Assembly (NCBI GenBank): GCA_003116975.1
Contig: BGKB01000061.1
Span: 62,001 to 126,000 of the forward strand
Direction of reading: 5' to 3'
DNA from: Aurantiochytrium sp. KH105
Lineage: Eukaryota > Sar > Bigyra > Thraustochytrida > Thraustochytriidae
DNA: 64,000 nucleotides
The notes beneath the pieces are model-generated. The model saw nothing but the letters and a program-made list of their open reading frames with translations, did no database searches and had not been told where the DNA came from. This document shows, one piece after another, positions 57,982-64,000 of this stretch (position 1 is its first letter; each line of letters starts with the position of its first letter). The position numbers and the translations under genes are program-made.

Positions 57982-58760
57982 CCTCTTCCTCGTCGCCGGC
58001 AAAGGCGTGCCGCCGCAGGCGCCGCACGTGTTGTTTGCTGGCCCTGCGCGTGCCACAGTTCCGAGGGGCTCGACTGGCTTGGAGGTTCACAATCGCGGAA
58101 ACTTTTTTATTTGTAAAAGCATGTTCACAATAGGCCTATTGTATACAATGTATCCGTTGCGGCCCGGCGGACGAGCCCCTCCGAGGTCTCCATCCTTTTC
58201 AGAGCCTAAGATGATTTTCTTCCTCTGAGCCCTCCGCATGATTCCAAAACTGAACGAATCAACGATGCATCAAGTCTTCGAAATATTTAAAGGACGGGAG
58301 GTAGGTCCTTTATTGATCGTGTGGAAATCTAGAGAGCTAGCTGAGATTAACCTTTCTGGTACTGCCTGTCCCGGGATTCACGGACACGGAGGACACGACT
58401 CGTCCGTTTCCGCACGACATAGCGATTAGAATGTCCGAAGAGTTGTGAGGTTGACTTCCAAAATGCGCGCAGAAGCGAGCACAAATTTCTCTCCTCCGCA
58501 AAGACGGCTTGCGAGCCAAAGGCTACTACACAGGTTTTCTGTCTGCGCCACGGTTGCAAGTTGCAAAGTCATTCAACGGACAGATTAGTGGTGGAAGACG
58601 CCTGCGGCATCAGCGAGAGATGCGGCACCTCGCGTAAGCGGCGTGGTCAAGATTGCCAATCCAGTGTTGCGCATGGAACCAACCGGAAAGGACAGCAAAT
58701 CGGAAGAGCGAGAAAGAGGATGTACAAAGGCAAGCATTAACGATTTGCGCATTTCTGAAG
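57982..58760. other. divergent spacer with clustered palindromes
   Basis: This lies between the J-protein and the ankyrin gene. Its clearest feature is the palindrome cluster at 58127-58149. No gene; the frames are short. It lacks the microsatellites seen in other head-to-head spacers. Confidence 0.5.
58127..58149. promoter_or_regulatory. overlapping perfect palindromes with three ACAAT/ATTGT half-sites
   Basis: ACAATAGGCCTATTGT (58127-58142, 16 bp, perfect) overlaps ATTGTATACAAT (58138-58149, 12 bp, perfect). ATTGT/ACAAT is the core of HMG/SOX-type sites. The cluster is about 146 bp upstream of the J-protein start and 610 bp from the ankyrin gene. Confidence 0.45.
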
Positions 58761-60032
58761 ATGTCGTCTGGTGCAACTGCGCACGGAGCACTGCCTGGCT
58801 TTGTCACGGACGCAGACGAAGGGCTGGAGGTGAGGCTACGAGGCGCAAAGCATGCACTTCGAGGTCGCGAGTTTGACTTTCGCGACTGCGACGAGGCGCG
58901 CGATGCCGAGAAGTATATTAATGAGGAGAACGCTCGCGTCGTCTCCACGCGAAAGACCCCGACGAACAACCAGGAGGATGAAGAGACAATTATGACGCGG
59001 CAAGCGACGACGAGCAGGACAAGCATGGCAAAGATGGCGAATACGCGTTCTCCGCCATCAGCATTCTCGCAGACAAAACCGCAATCAACGACACGGACAC
59101 CAGAGCCTTTGTCGCGAGAAGCAGATTCTCCAAAGGAGACGCGTATGTCCAGCGAAACAAGTCGTCTGCTCTTTCGGACAGCTATTGATGAAGATGCCGT
59201 TGACGCTGTGCAAGCGCTGCTTCATGACGCTCGCGTCGATCCAGGCGATGAGCTGAGCGAAGGGCTCATACGCGTTGCACGCAAGGGCAATCGGTTCACA
59301 GATATGGCAGCCGTTTTGCTCGGGGACAAACGCTGCGATGTGACGTTCGCGGACAACAAAGCGCTCTTAGTGGCTGTGCGAGAGGGCGCCGAATTCGTGG
59401 TACGCTTATTGCTTTGTTCGCAGGCCCTTGATGCCGGAGCTCAGGGGAATAAAGCCTTGTGCATCGCATGCGAGCACGGTGAAGCAGAAATTGTCAAGGC
59501 TCTCTTGGATTTTGGCCGCGGCGTTTCCGTCGAAGCGCAAGACAACATGCCGCTTATTCTCGCAGCGTCCTCAGGAAAGGCAAGCATCGTGGGTTACCTG
59601 CTGCGCCGAGGCGCTGAGTGGGAGGATCGCATCGAACCTGCGGCGCAGAACGGCAGAGCTCTTCGTGAAGCTGCTGCGCGTGGTCACACCGACGTCGTTC
59701 GGATCCTGTTGCGAGAGGTTCGCAGTTTTCCGAGCGCGCATCGTCAAGCTGCGCTTCTTGCGGCGTCTTCTGGAGGTCATCTCGAGACGGTTCGTCTGTT
59801 GCTTCGCAACGCCCGCGTGGAGGTTGCAAGCGATGACTACGAGGTCATTTGCCGAGCTTTGCGTGGCGGGCACCACAAGACGGCACTGACGCGCAAAATT
59901 CGCGACAATACTTGTCATTTTTATTTTTATTTTTTTTCTCGTTGGAAGGTTTTCCACGCGGCTTCGAGGCGGCGAAATTTAACAGACCCAGTGCGCTTGC
60001 CGGGGGGGGTAGCATGGAGAGGAGGGGGGTAG
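58761..60032 (+). CDS. ankyrin-repeat protein
   Basis: The product is 423 residues from the first ATG at 58761 (MSSGATAHGALPG); the frame upstream starts only at a TTG. About 140 hydrophilic residues (Thr/Ser/Arg-rich) precede six or seven ankyrin-type repeats covering about 145-385. Typical segments are LCIACEHGEAEIVKALLDFG, LILAASSGKASIVGYLLRRG, LREAAARGHTDVVRILLREV and LLAASSGGHLETVRLLLRNA, which lack the usual TPLH turn and so are a divergent set. They give protein-protein binding with no predictable partner. The last 30-odd residues (after CHFYFYFFSRW) come from a T-rich tract that reads like a splice-acceptor tract (59921-59948). The true C-terminus may differ. Confidence 0.75.
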   Translation: MSSGATAHGALPGFVTDADEGLEVRLRGAKHALRGREFDFRDCDEARDAEKYINEENARVVSTRKTPTNNQEDEETIMTRQATTSRTSMAKMANTRSPPSAFSQTKPQSTTRTPEPLSREADSPKETRMSSETSRLLFRTAIDEDAVDAVQALLHDARVDPGDELSEGLIRVARKGNRFTDMAAVLLGDKRCDVTFADNKALLVAVREGAEFVVRLLLCSQALDAGAQGNKALCIACEHGEAEIVKALLDFGRGVSVEAQDNMPLILAASSGKASIVGYLLRRGAEWEDRIEPAAQNGRALREAAARGHTDVVRILLREVRSFPSAHRQAALLAASSGGHLETVRLLLRNARVEVASDDYEVICRALRGGHHKTALTRKIRDNTCHFYFYFFSRWKVFHAASRRRNLTDPVRLPGGVAWRGGG

Positions 60033-60297
60033 GAAAAAATGGGCGCACAGCGAGGCACAGCATGAAAAAAACGACCAAGTACACCCTCTGTAGCAAGGGT
60101 GAAAAATGAGTCGATCATCAAAAATATGACGAAGGCCGCCCTCTGTGGCAAGAGTGTAGAATGGCTCCAATCCCTGCAGTAAAGGGGTGGAGAGGAAAAT
60201 GAGCCCAAAATTCGACAAAGTCCAACTGATGTAGTGAAGGGTCGTACAAAGACACTGCAAATGCAAGAAGGAAACGTTTGTACACAAATGATTTCGT
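60033..60297. other. convergent spacer with degenerate hairpin repeats
   Basis: It contains three to four diverged copies of a roughly 57-87 bp unit. Each has a CCCT...AGGG type inverted repeat and starts near a GACnAAG box (about 60072, 60129 and 60216). Confidence 0.5.
60072..60240. repeat. degenerate tandem units with small hairpins
   Basis: Copies begin GACCAAGTAC (60072), GACGAAGGCC and GACAAAGTCC. The ACCCTCTGTAGCAAGGGT-like stem-loop occurs in the first copy and decays in the others. Divergence makes the copy number uncertain. Confidence 0.4.
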
Positions 60298-60552
60298 TTA
60301 AGCAGTTTCGGAAGTGGTAGCACGGCTCATAAGAACTACCTTTACGGGTCTTGAAAAGCGTTCTCGCCATCCTTGCGTCTTCTGCTTGAGATGCTCGTAC
60401 GATCTGTAAACGGTGTCTTCCACACTGTATAAGGAGTCTCCGAAACCAATCTTGTTGCGAATTGTATCATCGGTGATGGGATCCTTACGTGTCACACGCA
60501 TCTCTTGATCAAGACAGTCGAAGAACTCCTTAAAGTTGACGGTCAGTGCCAT
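60298..60552 (-). CDS. small unknown protein, N-terminal exon uncertain
   Basis: From the first in-frame ATG (60550-60552) the product is 84 residues, starting MALTVNFKEFFDCLDQEMRV and ending PVKVVLMSRATTSETA. It is compact and balanced, so likely real. The frame upstream remains open to about 60640 and reads protein-like (NVGFGLEYAGRQ), ending near an AG (nCAG) close to the unresolved base at 60634. A spliced first exon farther right is therefore plausible. An ATG at 60891-60893 opens a short Ala/Arg-rich frame (MAPTWLGAVCALPRTSARVA) that could supply a mitochondrial presequence. Family unknown. Confidence 0.5.
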   Translation of the reverse strand: MALTVNFKEFFDCLDQEMRVTRKDPITDDTIRNKIGFGDSLYSVEDTVYRSYEHLKQKTQGWRERFSRPVKVVLMSRATTSETA

Positions 60553-62624
60553 TTGTCTGCCTGCATACTCGAGCCCAAAGCCAACATTCGTCTGCAGGTT
60601 CTGGTCAAGATGGGGATGAAAGGACTTCCCCTGNCTTCTCCGCAGAGGTGAAGCACTTGCTTGCTTTCGCGACGACAACGATAGCGAAGCGTGGAAAGGA
60701 GGTCGAAGCGACGATGACCAATACAAACGGCTGCTGGGGATGCAGTTGCTCACAAAGGCAACGCGCGGAAACGCAGAAATATGCAACTTTAGGGAGTCTC
60801 GCGCACCCCTCTCCCGTCCAGTGAAGCTGCCGTCGCCACGCGCGCCGACGTGCGCGGCAACGCACAGACGGCTCCAAGCCACGTCGGGGCCATCGCTATC
60901 TGCTATCTCTTACCCGCCCGCTGCCGCATGCTGCAGCCTCTGGCCGACCGCAACCCACCTGACGATACGGGGTCTCGAAATAGAAAACCCTCCTCGATGG
61001 GGAGGCCCGATCAGAACCAAACGGAACGAGCAAGCTGTTTATTGTCGCGAATGATCAGATCCAAAGACGGCACGGGCATTGGCGCGCCACGCGCGCGTGC
61101 GACTCTCTCGCTTCGAGCAAGACCCCCGGAGCACCCCTGCTGGCGCGATCGCCTCATCTCAGGGGTCTGACGTGCCGGCTCCAACTTGCTCGATTTCCTG
61201 AGTGACGCTCCGAACAAGTCCTATCCTCTGTCCGCACTGGCCTGGTGGCTGCGCTGTTGTACACGTACTACTCTGATAACCGAGAAGAAGCAGAATTCTC
61301 TTGCCTTTTTTTTTAGAAATGCTTGTCCACAGCCACTACTAGCCAGCCAGCTCTTGTGCCGGCGACGTCCTATCCTGTGCGCTTGGTGTGGCTCTCATCG
61401 CGCAATCTCCCACCCCACTTTGCACTACGCCGCTGCTTGCTCTTGCTTGCTCTGGCTTGCCTTGCTTGCTTGCATGTCATGCCATGTCGCTGTCGCCTCC
61501 CTTGCCATCGCGCGCCAGCCTCTATCCCCTCGCGCCACTGCCAGCAGCAGCTGCAGCTGCAGCAGCAGCGAGGTGCATCATCACTCTTCACATCCCAGGC
61601 ACCAGCAGCTGGTGTGGCTGCTGGCGGAGTAGGACATGGCTCTGCAAGGGAGGATAGGATAGGACAACGGGGCTCGTGTCCGGTCCTTTCTCCCTCCCTC
61701 CCTCTCCTCGCCTCCGCTTCCTCTGCGGCCGCGCCGCCTCGATTAGATTCGGCTAGGCCTGCTCGCCTGCGTCTTTGCTTGCCTGCGTCTTTGCTTGCTC
61801 CCCGCGCAGCGCAGCTCTCGCGCCGCCGCCGCCTGCCGCCGCCGCGAGCCTGCCGGGCCGCCTCTCCTCGATCAGGTCCAGGCATCCAGCGCGCATGCCC
61901 TGCCGTGCCCTGCCCTTCCTGGCTGCGTGCGGCCGGCGCTGGCGGCACCGGCGTCGGCACTGGCGGCATGGCGTCGTGGCGGGCACCATGACGGTCCTCG
62001 CGCGCGCGGCCGCGACCTGCGCCTTGGGCTGCGCCGGGCCGGCCTCGCGGCGCGGTCCTCTCCCTCGCGCGGCTGCGGCTGGCAGCGCGGCCCTGGCGCC
62101 CCCCCCTGCTCGCCGGGCCCGCGTACGGCGCGGCTGCGTCCCGGTGTCGCAGGCTGTTGGCCCCCCCCCGAGCCGAGAGGGATCGGACGTCGCGGGCGCG
62201 GCAGTCCTAGCGCGGCGTAGCGGACTCCTAGCGCGGCGCGCAAAGATTGCCTCTGGGCGGGAGCGGCACTTGCGCGGGGCGCGCGCAAGTGGGCCAAAGG
62301 CGCGCGCAAGTGCGGGTTCGCGCGCGCAAGTGCGGCAAACGCGGCTCCCGCCCGCGCAGGTAAAATCGCAACGCCGGCCGGCCGACAGCCCTCGCCGCGA
62401 GACAGTCAGGCAGACAGGCAGACCGAGCGACCGAGCGCCCTCGCCGCCGCGCCCGCTCTGCGCGCTCTGCGCCACGCCGCCTCGCCTCGCCTCGCCGCGC
62501 TTGTCGTGCCGCGCTCCGTCCCCAGCGGGAGGGAGGGCCGCCTCGCTTCGTTTCTTTCTTTTCTTTCTTTCTTTCTTTCGCGCACTCGACGTAGGCGGAA
62601 AGGCAGAACAGAGGAAACGCGAAG
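60553..62624. other. 2 kb divergent spacer, GC-rich low complexity
   Basis: This lies between the small minus-strand gene and PCCA. It contains CTTG runs near 61440-61470, CAG/CTG clusters near 61545-61570, very GC-rich sequence at 61790-62350, CCTCG repeats near 62475 and a CTTT array at 62550-62579. Frames on both strands give only Ala/Arg/Pro-rich products and are not called. A first exon of the small gene may lie at its left end. The PCCA promoter must lie near its right end; no TATA is seen. Confidence 0.5.
62550..62579. repeat. (CTTT)n pyrimidine tract
   Basis: Six to seven CTTT units lie about 45 bp upstream of the PCCA start, probably in the core promoter or 5' leader. Confidence 0.85.
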
Positions 62625-64000
62625 ATGATGCGCGCGGGAAGACCGACGGCGGCGCTGGCCGCCGCCGCCCAGAGGCAGACGCCCCGCACGGCTGCTGCCA
62701 TGCAGCAGGTCCTCGCCAGAGGCCTGGCCACCTACAATGGCGAGCAGGTCTTTGACAAGATTCTCATTGCGAACCGTGGCGAGATCGCCTGCCGTGTGAT
62801 CAAGACCGCCCGCAAGATGGGCATCAAGACCGTGGCCATTTACTCCGAGCCGGACAAGAACGCCATGCACGTCAAGATGGCCGACGAGGCGTACCTGGTT
62901 GGTCCCGCCGCCTCGTCGCAGAGCTACCTCAACATTGATCGCATCATGGAGGTCATTGCCGAGTCCGGCGCCCAGGCCGTGCACCCCGGCTACGGTTTTC
63001 TTTCCGAGAACCACCTTTTTGCGGAGGCGCTCGAGGCCAAGAACGTTGCCTTCATCGGACCCGGTGCCTTCGCCATCACGGCCATGGGCGACAAAATTGA
63101 GTCCAAGCAGCTCGCCATTAATGCCGGCGTTAACACTGTCCCCGGCAGCCTGGCGGTCGTCAAGACCGACGAACAGATCAAGCAGATCGCCAACGAAATC
63201 GGATACCCCGTCATGATTAAGGCCAGTGCCGGCGGCGGTGGCAAGGGTATGCGCATTGCCTGGAACGACGCCGAGGCCATCGAGGGTTTCCGTCTGTCCA
63301 CCGAGGAGGCCCGGTCTTCCTTTGGTGACGACCGCATCTTTATTGAGAAGTTCGTCGAGGAGCCGCGTCACATTGAGATTCAGCTCATTGCCGATACCTT
63401 TGGCAACGTCGCCGCTCTTCCCGAGCGCGAGTGCAGTATCCAACGCCGCAACCAAAAGGTGCTCGAGGAGAGCCCGAGTACCTTTCTCGACCCCGAGACG
63501 CGCAAGGCCATGCAGGCCCAGGCCATTCAGCTGGCCAAGGCTGTCGACTACCGCAGCGCAGGCACCGTCGAATTCCTCTGCGACAAGAACCGCAACTTTT
63601 ACTTTCTCGAGATGAACACGCGTCTCCAGGTCGAGCACCCGGTCTCCGAGCTTGTTTCTGGCATTGATCTTGTTGAGCAGATGATTCGCGTCGCTGCCGG
63701 CCACAAGCTGCCGGAGGACATTATGAAGGAGGACCGCCCCATTCTTGGCTGGGCGCACGAGGCCCGCGTTTACGCTGAGGACCCCTTCCGCGGCTTTTTG
63801 CCCAGCACTGGCCGTCTCGTCGACTACCAGCAGCCTACCGAAGAGCAGGTTCCGGGCGTCCGCGTCGACACGGGTGTCTCGCAGGGTTCGGAGATCAGCA
63901 TGTTCTACGATCCGATGATTTGCAAGCTCATCACGCACGCCGACACGCGCGAGGAGGCCCTTGATCGCCTCGAGCTGGCGCTCGATAACTACGTCGTCAA
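62625..64000 (+). CDS. PCCA: propionyl-CoA carboxylase alpha subunit, 5' part
   Basis: The frame is open from the ATG at 62625 to the right edge, 458 codons without a stop. The first 40 residues ([18 protein letters not shown]...) are rich in Arg and Ala with no acidic residue, as in a mitochondrial presequence. The biotin-carboxylase part follows: [30 protein letters not shown], the ATP-grasp loop [31 protein letters not shown] and [16 protein letters not shown]. The late segment [20 protein letters not shown] and LALDNYVV favour PCCA over methylcrotonyl-CoA and pyruvate carboxylases, which share the rest. It uses ATP and bicarbonate to carboxylate biotin for propionyl-CoA breakdown. The biotin-bearing C-terminus lies beyond the window. 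Confidence 0.9.
   Translation, partial: MMRAGRPTAALAAAAQRQTPRTAAAMQQVLARGLATYNGEQVFDKILIANRGEIACRVIKTARKMGIKTVAIYSEPDKNAMHVKMADEAYLVGPAASSQSYLNIDRIMEVIAESGAQAVHPGYGFLSENHLFAEALEAKNVAFIGPGAFAITAMGDKIESKQLAINAGVNTVPGSLAVVKTDEQIKQIANEIGYPVMIKASAGGGGKGMRIAWNDAEAIEGFRLSTEEARSSFGDDRIFIEKFVEEPRHIEIQLIADTFGNVAALPERECSIQRRNQKVLEESPSTFLDPETRKAMQAQAIQLAKAVDYRSAGTVEFLCDKNRNFYFLEMNTRLQVEHPVSELVSGIDLVEQMIRVAAGHKLPEDIMKEDRPILGWAHEARVYAEDPFRGFLPSTGRLVDYQQPTEEQVPGVRVDTGVSQGSEISMFYDPMICKLITHADTREEALDRLELALDNYVV

Noticed and set aside
61775-62755. 326-codon plus-strand frame overlapping the PCCA start
   Set aside because: Ala/Arg/Pro low complexity in very GC-rich DNA; it conflicts with the clear PCCA start in another frame.
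62406-63938. 510-codon minus-strand frame opposite PCCA
   Set aside because: Antisense shadow of a well-supported carboxylase with strong third-position GC bias.
1-64000. transposons, retroelements, CRISPR arrays
   Set aside because: No reverse transcriptase, transposase, integrase or capsid-like frame and no long terminal repeats seen; the repeats are simple-sequence arrays without unique spacers.

Overview
The window reads as nuclear DNA from a GC-rich, intron-poor protist. It carries about 20 mostly single-exon genes with eukaryotic content: a guanylate kinase, a DUS1-type tRNA-dihydrouridine synthase, an ER J-protein with SANT domains, an RCC1/SPRY giant protein, a voltage-sensor K+ channel with RCK domains, a RIB7-type reductase and a PCCA with a mitochondrial presequence. 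There are no operons, no ribosome-binding-site logic, no rRNA or tRNA that I can recognise, and no mobile element. A thraustochytrid-like stramenopile (labyrinthulid group) fits the compact, nearly intronless genes and the huge coiled-coil ORFs. That placement is an inference, not proof.

Layout, left to right. A 5' gene fragment on the minus strand (1-284) faces a 7.1 kb gene-free stretch full of tetranucleotide and GA arrays. Next come an unknown basic nuclear-looking protein (7409-8410), a four-helix membrane protein (9038-9781, minus), a KH-DUF1771-Smr RNA-binding/nuclease-like protein (10601-11596), a C1orf131/Faf1-like ribosome-biogenesis candidate (11765-12319, minus) and guanylate kinase (12690-13469, minus). 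They are followed by a 2557-residue coiled-coil protein (14044-21717), RIB7-like reductase (21937-22737), a single-pass membrane protein with a polyQ tract (22908-25358, minus) and a 3980-residue RCC1/LamG-like/SPRY/UBA-like/FN3 protein (26409-38351).

The right half holds a K+ channel with two RCK domains (38669-42130, minus), a low-complexity unknown (44669-45958), an LRR plus coiled-coil protein (46257-49913, minus), a C-CAP-only protein starting MGC (50432-51022), an unknown with a Ser-rich tail (51694-53121) and DUS1 (53577-55115). It ends with a DNAJC1/ERdj1-like protein (56308-57981, minus), an ankyrin protein (58761-60032), a small unknown (60298-60552, minus) and the 5' part of PCCA (62625-64000, running off the end).

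Strands alternate in 15 of 19 neighbouring pairs. Head-to-head spacers are long (0.5-7.1 kb) and nearly all carry microsatellites. Most tail-to-tail spacers are short (0.17-0.6 kb) and plainer. The genes do not form one pathway. Loose themes are RNA metabolism (KH-Smr, DUS1, the Faf1-like protein), possible centrosome/flagellum scaffolds (the LRR coiled-coil and 2557-residue proteins) and mitochondrial metabolism (PCCA, possibly guanylate kinase).

Several start codons were moved to the first in-frame ATG, because the longest open frames begin at GTG or TTG.
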